From Acidimicrobiia bacterium (GTDB taxonomy: Bacteria > Actinomycetota > Acidimicrobiia > IMCC26256 > JAOSJM01), in NCBI GenBank assembly GCA_027494165.1, contig JAOSJM010000005.1, forward strand, positions 558,001-622,000: a stretch of DNA of 64,000 nt. The letters are read 5' to 3'. The notes under the pieces are model-generated. The model saw nothing but the letters and a program-made list of their open reading frames with translations. It did no database searches and was not told the origin of the DNA. Of the stretch, positions 8,526-16,099 are shown piece after piece (positions within the stretch are counted from its first letter, which is position 1; every line of letters starts with the position of its first letter). A program made the position numbers and the translations under genes.

Positions 8526-8634
8526 CCAGCCCCAGCCCTCGGCGCACCGAACGAGCCCGCTCCACGGCAGGCGGCATCAGCTGTAGGGCAAGAACGGGCT
8601 GGTCATCCGGCTGACCGCGGGCACGGCGGGTCAC
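8526..8634 (-). pseudogene. 5' half of a small relaxase-linked gene split by IS256
   Basis: The GTG at 8632-8634 overlaps the relaxase stop (GTGA, 8631-8634) and opens V-T-R-R-A-R-G-Q, then LALQLMPPAVERA and VRRGLGL before hitting the IS256 end. The continuation is at 6969-7087. The arrangement implies that translation of this small protein was coupled to the relaxase. Confidence 0.6.
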
Positions 8635-9734
8635 AGCCCAAGGCCTCCACGATCATGGGCGATCTGCTTCGCGGTGCTGACCGCCAGGGCTCGGCGGAGG
8701 TCGTCGGCTGGCCGGGCGGCAGGTTGCTGGGGTGCGACGGCGTAGACGTGGTTGCGTTCGCGGCCTCGGGTGATCGAGGTGTAGCCGGCTTCCTTGTGGA
8801 GGGTGTCGTCGCCGAGCACGAGGGCGACATCGCAGGTGATGCCCTGGCTCTTGTGGATGGTCATGGCGTAGCCGTGGGTCAGGTGGCCAGCTGCGATGTA
8901 GTCGATCGGGAGAGCGAGGCGGTCACCGTCGCTGGTCTCGATGTGGACCGCGTCGGTGTCGGCGCCGTTGACGGTGCCGAGGGTGCCGTTGACGATGCCC
9001 ACCTTGCGGTCGTTGCGCAGCGCGAGAACTCGGTCGCCGACGCGGAGCTCGAGGTCCTCGGAGTCGAGCACGATGGGCCCAAGGCGGTCGTTGGCGATGA
9101 GGTGGAGCCGGGCTCGTTGGTTGAGGTCGGCGACGTCGCTGCGGTGCAGCGCCAACATCACGGCGTCGTGGCCGGTGGTGTGGCTGAGGTACCAGTCCTC
9201 GGCCATCCGGGCGTGGACGCGATCGGCGTTGTCGCCGATCGTGAGAGACCCGCTCTGCTCCATGCGCCGCAGCGCTCGGTCAACGTGGCCGTCGCGCAGG
9301 GCGGCGGCGGTCGCCCGTTGGGCTCGGTCGGTGAGCCTCCGGTTCTCGGTCAGCTCCGCGTGTCCAAGGCGCCTGATGAGGGAGGCGAACAGGCCACCGG
9401 CTTCGATCTCGGCGAGCTGCTTGGGGTCGCCGACGAGCACGAGCTTCGCTCCGGCCTTGGCGGTGTGGTCGATGAGGCGGTGGAGCTGGCGGGTGCCGAC
9501 CATCCCGGCCTCGTCGAGGACCAGGACGTCGGTGCGGTAGAGCCGGTCTCGGCCCGAGTCGAGGTCCTGGAGCAGCGATGCGATGGTCTGGCTCGGGATG
9601 CCGGATCCGGACTGGAGCCCGCGTGCTGCCTTGGCAGCGAGGGCAGCGCCGCGGACCCGGAGACCGGTGCGGTTCCAGGCGTCGCGGGCAGCGTCGAGGG
9701 CGAAGGTCTTGCCGGTGCCTGCTTGGCCGACGAT
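8631..9734 (-). pseudogene. C-terminal (helicase) fragment of a MobF/TraA-type relaxase
   Basis: The frame starts at the IS3 boundary with IVGQAGTGKT, a Walker A motif, followed by VLVLDEAGMV (Walker B), LVLVGDPKQL (motif III), LTENRRLTD (motif IV) and the C-terminal HGYAMTIHKSQG and YTSITRGRE motifs. This is the RecD-like helicase half of a TrwC/TraA conjugative relaxase. The N-terminal relaxase half lies beyond the IS3 element (12495-12996). Comparing with the family, the part between the first ~165 residues and Walker A (roughly 250-300 residues) is absent, so the gene has an internal deletion as well as the insertion. Confidence 0.85.
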
Positions 9735-9764
9735 TGAGCCACCCCGGGTCTCGTGCAGTGCGTC

Positions 9765-10073
9765 TCAGTTGGTGCCGACGGTGTCGGCGGGGGTGGTGTT
9801 GCGAAGGTACCAGTCGGCCTCGTGCTCGATGGGTGGGGTGTCGCCCAGGGCGCTGTGGAGGCGCGCGGCGTTGTACCAGTCGATCCACTCGACGATGGCG
9901 AACTCGGTGCGGGTCCGGGTGCGCCATGGTCCGTGGCGGTGGATCAGCTCTGCCTTGAACGTTCCGTTGAGCGCCTCGGCCATGGCGTTGTCGAACGAGT
10001 CGCCGACGCTGCCGATCGACGCCGCAATGCCGGCGTCGCGGAGGCGGTCGGCGTAGCGGATCGAGGTGTACTG
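9765..10073 (-). pseudogene. IS3-family transposase, C-terminal fragment
   Basis: This encodes QYTSIRYADRLRDAG, IGSVGDSFDNAMAEAL (with the catalytic Glu) and WYNAARLHSALG, the end of the rve integrase domain. It continues the fragment at 11535-12425; the IS30 element sits between them at the HHSDAG-C-Q-Y site. Confidence 0.9.
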
Positions 10074-11531
10074 ACCAGGCTCAATCGATCGAAGCAACAC
10101 CGGCTGGTTGCAGCGAGCGTAGGTGCTCGTCGAGGGCCTCGGCTGGTGTCTTCCATCCGAGGATCTTCCGAGGCCTTGCGTTGATCGCTGCTTCGACGGC
10201 GGCGATCTCCTTGGCGGCCCATCGCGAGAGGTCGGTGCCCTTCGGGAAGTACTGACGCAAGAGCCCGTTCGTGTTCTCGTTGGTGCCGCGCTGCCAGGGG
10301 CTGTGGGGGTCAGCGAAGAAGACGGGGATGCCGCTCTCGATCTTGAACGCCACGTGCGCCGAGAGCTCCTTGCCCCGGTCCCAGGTGAGGGACCGCCGCA
10401 GATCCTCGGGCAGCGTCGACATGGTCTCGGCGAGCGCGTTCTTCATGGCGATAGCGCCGTAGCCGGCGAGAGCGGGACCGTTGTGGACTCGCGGCTGCAG
10501 GCCGTAGCCCTCCTCCCGAGGCAGATGGACCAGCTTCGTGTAGCGGGTGGTGCGCTCAACGAGGGTGCCGATGGCGGAACGCTCCAGGCCGATGAGCAGG
10601 TCGCCTTCCCAGTGGCCCGGCACGGCCCGATCCTCCGCTTCGGCCGGCCGCTCGCTGATCATCACCTCGGGCGTCACGTGCGCCCACGCCTTGCGCTTCG
10701 CGCGGCCTCGAGGGACCCGCAGCGCCCTTCCGGTGCGGAGGCAGGCGACCAGCTCCCGCTTGAGCGCACCCCGGCTCTCGACGTAGAGCGCCTGGTAGAT
10801 CGCCTCGTGGCTGATCCGCATCGACTCATCATCGGGGAAGTCGACCTTCAAGCGGTTGGCGATCTGCTCCGGGCTCCACGCCTGAACCCACCGACGATCC
10901 TTCCGGTGAGGCTTGTTCCTGCCCTTCCATGCCGGCCCGTCCGGGCCCACGGCACGTCCATCGGGAGTTTGCACGAGGCCGGCGAGCCGGTCCTGGACGT
11001 AGTCGCGGAGCCGTTCGTTCTCGGCGAGCTTCGCGACCTTCGGACGTCGAGCTCGACGCTCGGCATGCCACTGCGCCGTCGACGGCTTGTAGTCGAGCCG
11101 CCACGTCCGCGTCGACGCGTTGCGGCGCAGCTCCCGCGAGATCGTCGACGGATGGCGCTTCACGCGGCGGGCGATCTCACGTACGCCGAGACCCTGAGCG
11201 CGGAGCAAAGCGATGTCCTCGCGCTCGGAGGACGACAGGTAGCGGCCCGACACCGTGGCCGGAAGGCAGGGGTTCACGCCGCCAGCGTGACGGAACCACC
11301 TGAACCCAACGGGGGATGACACGCCCGCCTCGACCGCCGCCTCCTCGGTCATCACCCCACGAGCGATCGCCGCCCAAAACCGCACCCGGTCTTCACGCCA
11401 GGCCACCGTCGGCCGACCCGGAGACGGAACCTGCCCCCGATAGAGCTGCACCTCCCGTTGCCGCTCCCGCATCGTCGCCATCTGCACGCACCTCCACGAT
11501 CGAGGTGTTGCGACCACCAGTTGAGTCCGCC
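10074..11531 (-). mobile_element. IS30-family insertion sequence inside the IS3 transposase
   Basis: The element is about 1458 bp and flanked by CTG at 10071-10073 and 11532-11534, a 3-bp direct repeat as expected for IS30. Ends share a CTCAA core (10080-10084 and, on the other strand, near 11520-11525). Deleting it plus one CTG rejoins the IS3 transposase in frame. It is the youngest layer of the nest relaxase <- IS3 <- IS30. Confidence 0.8.
10081..11517 (-). CDS. IS30-family transposase
   Basis: A DDE transposase of up to 478 residues. It has an N-terminal helix-turn-helix (LGVREIARRVKRHPSTISREL), the linker WSPEQIANRL, ISHEAIYQAL, the first Asp in GHWEGDLLIG, the second in LTWDRGKE, and the Glu in GTNENTNGLLRQYFPKG. 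All family motifs are present. An in-frame ATG at about 11481 (M-A-T-M-R-E-R) is another possible start. The stop lies inside the left inverted repeat, typical of compact IS elements. Confidence 0.93.
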   Translation of the reverse strand: MVATPRSWRCVQMATMRERQREVQLYRGQVPSPGRPTVAWREDRVRFWAAIARGVMTEEAAVEAGVSSPVGFRWFRHAGGVNPCLPATVSGRYLSSSEREDIALLRAQGLGVREIARRVKRHPSTISRELRRNASTRTWRLDYKPSTAQWHAERRARRPKVAKLAENERLRDYVQDRLAGLVQTPDGRAVGPDGPAWKGRNKPHRKDRRWVQAWSPEQIANRLKVDFPDDESMRISHEAIYQALYVESRGALKRELVACLRTGRALRVPRGRAKRKAWAHVTPEVMISERPAEAEDRAVPGHWEGDLLIGLERSAIGTLVERTTRYTKLVHLPREEGYGLQPRVHNGPALAGYGAIAMKNALAETMSTLPEDLRRSLTWDRGKELSAHVAFKIESGIPVFFADPHSPWQRGTNENTNGLLRQYFPKGTDLSRWAAKEIAAVEAAINARPRKILGWKTPAEALDEHLRSLQPAGVASID

Positions 11532-11534
11532 CTG

Positions 11535-12425
11535 GCAGCCGGCGTCGCTGTGGTGCACCAGCTGGCCGGCGGTGAGGTCTCGGCGGGCGATGGCCATCTC
11601 GAGGGCGTCGAGGACCAGGTCCGTGCGGAGGTGATCAGCGATCTGCCAGCCGACGATGGCTCGCGAGTACACGTCGAGCACGAACGCGACGTAGAGCCAG
11701 CCCTGCCAGGTCGACACGTAGGTGATGTCGGCCACCCACAGCTCGTTGGGTCGTGTCGCGACGAACTGGCGGTCGACCAGGTCCGGTGGCCGGGCTGCGT
11801 TGTCATCGGCGACGGTGGTGAAGCGCTTCTTGCCTCGGATCACGCCGCCGATGCCCATCTCGGTCATCAGCCGCTCGACGGTGCAGCGGGCGATCCTGTA
11901 GCCCTCCCGGCGGAGCTGCTTGTGGACCCGCCTCGGCCCGTAGCAGCTGTAGTTGGCGACCCACACGGCGCGGATCTTGACCTTGTGGGCCTCATCCGCG
12001 ACCGCCCGGGCCGACGGAGGCCGCGCCTTCGACGCGTAGTAGGTGCGCTCGTTGAGCTCGATCGACGCGCACATCGCCTTGACCGGCCAGGTATCGCGGT
12101 GTTCGTCGACGAAGGCGATCATGACCTGGAGCGGGGGTCGGCCTCCTTCGCGAAAGTAGGTCGTCGCCGCCTTGAGGATCTCGATCGTGCGCTGCTGGTC
12201 GGCCACCTCCTTGCGCAGCTTCTTGATCTCGGCGAGCTCCTCGGTGGTCGGGCCCTCTTCCAGGCCCCGGTCCACCCGGGCCTGCTTGACCCAGTTCCGA
12301 AGCGTCTCTGGCGAGCCGATCCCCAGATCCCGGGCCACGTCGGGGAAGATCTTGCGGCCCCGTTCGATCACCTCATCGACAGCTCGGCGGCGCAGCTCGT
12401 CGCTGTACTTGCTCGGACGTCCCAT
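11535..12425 (-). pseudogene. IS3-family transposase (fused OrfA-OrfB), N-terminal fragment
   Basis: The ATG at 12425 starts MGRPSKYSDELRRRAVD, the HTH_Tnp_1 domain, followed by a leucine-rich coiled coil (LAEIKKLRKEVADQQRTIEIL). It then runs directly into OrfB-type sequence (VIAFVDEHRD-like, the first Asp in WVADITYVSTW, the second in HHSDAG) without the usual -1 frameshift break. Whether this single frame is natural or reflects a base indel is unclear. It is cut by IS30 at HHSDAGCQ. Confidence 0.88.
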
Positions 12426-12494
12426 GACAGCAGTCTCCTCTCCCCAGACCCGAAGGCCCAGGAATCGGCACTGCACCAAACCCGGGGTGGCTCA

Positions 12495-12996
12495 CCAGGT
12501 GCGTATGCAGGTTCGGATCGGTCTCCCGGCTCGTCCTGTGCCGAAACGCGGCGGACACCAACCCGCCACCCCGATGACGGGCGGAACCGGCCTTGCCACG
12601 GCGGACCACACACGCCTCGTCCTCCAAGTACCGCACCGCCGCAGCCACCGCCACGTCGTGCGCCGCCACCACCTCGGCGGCCAGGTCCTCGTCCCCGAGG
12701 CCCCAGAGCAGTGACACCGACTTCGGCGCCGACAGGGTCAGGTCGAACCCCTTGATCTTCCGCCACCTCGTCAGCGGCTCTCCCGTCGACGGGTCCACAC
12801 CCTCGATCACCGAGCGGAGGGCGTCGGCATCGACCTCCCCGGTCAGGCCGAGCCGGCCGGCCCCGACACCGATCCACCGTCCCGGCGCTTCACCCGACGC
12901 CAGGTAGTAGTCGTCCCGCTCGTTGGCGATGACCTCCAGGTAGTACGCCGCCGGATCGGGGGCCGCGGAGAACTTCGCGATGCTCAGCACATCCAC
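12495..12996 (-). pseudogene. N-terminal fragment of a MobF/TrwC-type relaxase
   Basis: About 165 residues: V-D-V-L-S-I-A-K-F-S start, an AAYYLEV helix, GFDLTLSAPKSVSLLWGLG (typical of TrwC relaxases), and the metal-binding histidine motif beginning DPNLHTHLV. The IS3 end cuts immediately after that motif. The relaxase would nick oriT and attach covalently to DNA through N-terminal tyrosines; the usual early Tyr pair corresponds to Y-Y in AAYYLEV. GTG codons at 12996 and 12990 are both plausible starts. Without its middle part it cannot work. Confidence 0.85.
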
Positions 12997-13171
12997 GTAG
13001 GCCCCTGAAGGCCCCGAAGACCGCGCGATCAATCGCTAATTTCTCAGACGGGAGGCGTCCGGAGACGACGGGCGACCTCCCACCGCGCCTCCCGCTGGCT
13101 ATCCCGTTGACCACCCGGCGGCCAACCGGACACCCCCGGTGCAAGTGTGTGAAGGACTCAACTGGGGTTGG
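12997..13171. other. non-coding gap upstream of the relaxase; possible oriT region, and hairpin at 3' end of restriction gene
   Basis: No supported gene lies here. In MobF elements oriT often sits near the relaxase 5' end, so this gap is a candidate, but I cannot identify a nic site. At its right edge GGGTTG (13163-13168 region) and CAACCC flank a short loop overlapping the stop codon of the restriction gene, a possible transcription stop without a clear T tract. Confidence 0.3.
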
Positions 13172-14011
13172 CTAGATCAACCCAAGGCGTTTCGCTGCCG
13201 CCTCGAGGTCGCGACGGAAGTCGCCGAGCCCTTCGAGGGTGTACATCCCGTCGATCTGGTTCGAAGCTCGGAGGTCGTGGATCCGTCGGAGGTCGTTGAG
13301 ACGGCTCTTCCAGCCGATGCCGTCGATCGCCGCCATGACGAACTGGGTCGGCAGGCGCTTCTCCGCCATCTCCTCAACCTCCCGAACCGCATCGGTCAGC
13401 TTCGACCCCGTGGAGTCGAAACCCTTCGCCGCCACCACGATCAATGCATCCTTGCCACCAGCTGGAATGGCCAGGTCGCACGGAGCCGTCTGCCCGTTGC
13501 GGCCCTCGAACCTGGTTCGCGTCGCTGCCGGAAGCCCCAGGTCCTGGGCGACGCGCTCGATCTCATCTTCAACTCGGCGGCCAGTCGCCCCGGCGTCTGT
13601 AGCAGTGCGTCGGGTCCCTGCACGGGCGACGAGTACGTCGCCGAAGTCGTACGTGCGTCCCCGCTGCTCCTCAATCAGGCGGACGAGCTCATAGTTCTCG
13701 TCGAGCATCGCGATGACCTCGCCCGATCGATCCCGCGCAAGCGTGATCCAACCTGACGAGCCGAGGTGGTGCCGGAGGACGTTCTTCAGCTTCTCCCGGG
13801 TGAGCCCCACGGCGAGGCCAAGGACCGGGACTGCGTCTGTCTGCTCTCGGATGAACGCAGCGAGGCTCTCCCGGTCCACAGCCTCGAGGTCCGCCAGCGC
13901 CGTGGCGACGGTTCGGATCTCCTCGCTCTCAGCCGTCGGGACCGTGGGATCGAACGGGTTGCTCAGCTGACTGAGCGAGTCGACGTAGTCGTCGAAGCTT
14001 CCTGAGGTCAT
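13172..14011 (-). CDS. putative type II restriction endonuclease paired with the D12 methylase
   Basis: A 279-residue protein whose ATG (14011) overlaps the methylase stop (ATGA). The first ~150 residues are helical. The C-terminal half has an alpha/beta core with RTRFEGRNGQTAPCDLAIP, then DALIVVAAKGFDSTGSKLTDA. The spacing of Asp in CDLAIP and Lys in AAKGFDSTGSK resembles a PD-(D/E)XK nuclease site, with the usual Glu replaced by Ala, and the GSKLTD segment resembles DpnII/MboI-type enzymes. The call rests mainly on the gene pairing; sequence specificity is unknown. An alternative is a methylase-linked accessory or type IV-like nuclease. Confidence 0.6.
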   Translation of the reverse strand: MTSGSFDDYVDSLSQLSNPFDPTVPTAESEEIRTVATALADLEAVDRESLAAFIREQTDAVPVLGLAVGLTREKLKNVLRHHLGSSGWITLARDRSGEVIAMLDENYELVRLIEEQRGRTYDFGDVLVARAGTRRTATDAGATGRRVEDEIERVAQDLGLPAATRTRFEGRNGQTAPCDLAIPAGGKDALIVVAAKGFDSTGSKLTDAVREVEEMAEKRLPTQFVMAAIDGIGWKSRLNDLRRIHDLRASNQIDGMYTLEGLGDFRRDLEAAAKRLGLI

Positions 14012-15126
14012 CGCCCGATGAACAGATACTCGACAGCCTCGCGCCGGGCCGCCGCACGATGAGTGCCGAAGTGGTAGCGGTGATCGATCTCGCGAACCTC
14101 GACGTCGTCCTTGACGTCGCGGAGCAGGCCCTCGATCGTCGTGGCATCCGGCACGGCGTTGGAGGAGTAGGACAGCACGATCGTGGACTCGTGGAATCGC
14201 TTGAACGTGTCTCGTAGAGCGTCCACGATCGTCCGCTTGTAGCTGAACGGGGTGAACCGCTTCACGAGCTTCTTCGTGCGAGTGTTCTCCATGATCTCTT
14301 GGCCGCGCCAGTACACGCTCAGACCCTCGAGAAAGTGGTACCGCTTGATGTAGCAGTTGTCGTCCTTCGGCGGGGCGTAGGGCGGATCGAGGTAGACGAT
14401 GTCGTAGCCGACCGGGTCCACCTCGAACACGTCGCCCTGCGCTGCCCGACATGGCTGGCCGGTGTCGAACACGACCGAGTTGTACTCGGCGGCGGTCTCG
14501 ACGAAGTGCTCCCGCAGCGGGAGGTGGAGATCGCGTCGACCGTCGTCGTACCGGAGCTCGGTGAAGGTGAACACACCACGTGGCTGCTTGCGTGCGGCGG
14601 CGAGAACTAGCGAGGCAATCGCCAGGTCCCGCTTCGCTCCCGAGAGCTGGTCGATGTGTGACCACGCCGAATCGAGAAACGCTCGATCCTCAGGCGTGAA
14701 GTAGAGGCCGTCGAAGGTGGTCTGGATGAAGTCCCGCCCATCGGCGGCCGGACCGGTGATGCGATCGATGTCAGCCTTCGAGAGCGTCACGGAGTCGTTG
14801 GCAACCGCTCCGGCAGCGATCACGGCGGGGAAGGCGAGGAAGTCGTTGGAGGTGACGGCGTAACCCATCGACTTCAGCGTGTAGGAGACAACGCCACTAC
14901 CGGAGAAGGCATCCAGCGCAGTCGTGCCCCCGAGTTCCCCGAACAGATTGGCGAGGTGGGGGACCAATCGGTACTTCGATCCCATGTAGCGCAGACGGGG
15001 GAACGCTGCCGCGGCCGCTGCAGCGTGCTCCGCACGGGTGGGCGAGTCGACGGTGGTCACGTCGAACAACGTAGGCGGCTCCCCGGCCCGGCTCTGGGAC
15101 CACGCGGGAGATGTCGGCCGAACCAT
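14008..15126 (-). CDS. D12-class DNA adenine N6-methyltransferase
   Basis: A 372-residue protein with Dam/D12 features: an N-terminal YMGSKYRLVPHL binding motif, motif I DAFSGSGVVSY, and motif IV YLDPPYAPPKDDNCYIKRYHFLEGL, where DPPY is the adenine-methylation signature. This enzyme would protect DNA from the partner nuclease encoded immediately downstream, overlapping by four bases. A GTG at about 15062 (V-T-T-V-D-S) is a possible shorter start; the residues before it are not typical. It is cargo of the integrative element and could also act as an orphan methylase. Confidence 0.88.
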   Translation of the reverse strand: MVRPTSPAWSQSRAGEPPTLFDVTTVDSPTRAEHAAAAAAAFPRLRYMGSKYRLVPHLANLFGELGGTTALDAFSGSGVVSYTLKSMGYAVTSNDFLAFPAVIAAGAVANDSVTLSKADIDRITGPAADGRDFIQTTFDGLYFTPEDRAFLDSAWSHIDQLSGAKRDLAIASLVLAAARKQPRGVFTFTELRYDDGRRDLHLPLREHFVETAAEYNSVVFDTGQPCRAAQGDVFEVDPVGYDIVYLDPPYAPPKDDNCYIKRYHFLEGLSVYWRGQEIMENTRTKKLVKRFTPFSYKRTIVDALRDTFKRFHESTIVLSYSSNAVPDATTIEGLLRDVKDDVEVREIDHRYHFGTHRAAARREAVEYLFIGR

Positions 15127-16099
15127 CGTGGCCTCCTGTGTTCGTGGGACTTCCGGGCCGTCGGGCCGAGCTGCGGGAGTGGCACCTCGCAGTAGCTCCC
15201 ATCATCCCTGGGGGCTGTGACAACGAGAGTGTCGTGCGCCAGCTCGATGGGACCACCCGAGCGCCAGTGGCATGGGACCACTTCGTCGGGGTGTCATCGT
15301 CGGCGGCGGGATGATCGCGGGGTGGGTGGGGGGTGGGGTCAAGGGCGTTGGTGACGGTGGGCTTCTGGCGTTGCCGGTAGGACTCGCCGTCGAGGATGAG
15401 TTCGTGGGCGGCGGACTGGAGCCGGTCGATGGCGGACTGGGCGAGGAGGGGATCGGCCATGTAGCCGAGCCACTCGATCGGTTCCCGGTTCGAGGTGATG
15501 ACCGTCGCTGCGGCGCGGTGCCGTTCGACGATGAGCTCGTAGATGTCGGCGGTGTCGAGCGCGCCGAGGGCTTGGAGGGCGAAGTCGTCGATCACGAGCA
15601 GATCGACGCGCAGGAGCTTGCGCATCTCGACTTCGTGGCTGTTGTCGAGCCGGCTGGCGCGGAGTCGTTTGAGGAGCCGGTCGCAGCGTTCGAAGTGGAC
15701 GCTGTAACGGCGCCGGATGGCGGCGTGGCCGAGGGCGGTAGCGAGGAAGGTCTTGCCGACGCCGACGGGGCCCATGATCACGGCGTTGTGGCCGCCGTCG
15801 ATGAACCGCAGCGAGCACAGCTCGGTCCAGGTGGCTCGGTCGTAGGTGACCTTGGCGGTGTCGTCCCATCGGTCCAGGGTCATCGTCGGGTCGAGCCCGG
15901 CGGCCCGTGCCCGCCGGTCCGCGGAGGTCGTCTCGCGTCGGGTGACTTCGTCGGCGAGGACGAGTTCGAGGAACTCGGCGTGACCGAGGCCGCCGGTCTG
16001 GGCGAGTGCGAGGCGCTCGGGAAGGGTGTCGAGACAGCGTCCGAGCTTGACCCGGCGCAGCAACGCCTTGAGCTCAGGGGTGACCGTCGGCGCGGTCAT
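14897..16099 (-). CDS. istB: IstB-like IS21 helper ATPase with frame left open beyond the element
   Basis: The ATG at 16099 overlaps the istA stop. The first ~260 residues are a standard IstB: MGPVGVGKTFLATALGHAA (Walker A), DLLVIDDFALQ (Walker B), ITSNREPIEW (sensor I) and AIDRLQSAAHELILDG. IstB is the AAA+ ATPase that regulates IstA target choice. Family members stop at about 250-270 residues. Here the frame stays open past the IS end to 14897, overlapping the methylase gene in another frame. The natural stop was probably lost through an indel in the G-rich stretch near 15311-15335, so only the part right of about 15300 is likely real. Confidence 0.7.
   Translation of the reverse strand: MTAPTVTPELKALLRRVKLGRCLDTLPERLALAQTGGLGHAEFLELVLADEVTRRETTSADRRARAAGLDPTMTLDRWDDTAKVTYDRATWTELCSLRFIDGGHNAVIMGPVGVGKTFLATALGHAAIRRRYSVHFERCDRLLKRLRASRLDNSHEVEMRKLLRVDLLVIDDFALQALGALDTADIYELIVERHRAAATVITSNREPIEWLGYMADPLLAQSAIDRLQSAAHELILDGESYRQRQKPTVTNALDPTPHPPRDHPAADDDTPTKWSHATGARVVPSSWRTTLSLSQPPGMMGATARCHSRSSARRPGSPTNTGGHDGSADISRVVPEPGRGAAYVVRRDHRRLAHPCGARCSGRGSVPPSALHGIEVPIGPPPRQSVRGTRGHDCAGCLLR

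Larger units (their letters stand above)
9735..12494 (-). mobile_element. IS3-family insertion sequence, itself interrupted by IS30
   Basis: Terminal inverted repeats are TGAGCCACCCCGGGT-(C/T)T-(C/G)-GTGCAGTGC, starting at 9735 and ending at 12494 on the opposite strand; only two positions differ over about 26 bp. Without the IS30 insertion the element is about 1.3 kb, normal for IS3. The bases next to the two ends (GAT on the left, CCA on the right) do not match, so no target duplication remains. Together with missing relaxase sequence this points to a deletion bounded by the IS rather than a simple insertion. Confidence 0.9.

Noticed and set aside
7104-9737. An 877-residue open frame on the plus strand
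   Set aside because: It runs antisense through the IS256 transposase and relaxase fragment with no domain-like pattern.
9735-12494. A simple IS3 insertion into an otherwise complete relaxase
   Set aside because: Flanks do not form a target duplication and a middle portion of the relaxase is missing.
12997-13171. A defined oriT
   Set aside because: Location is suggestive but no nic-like sequence or convincing inverted repeats could be identified by eye.
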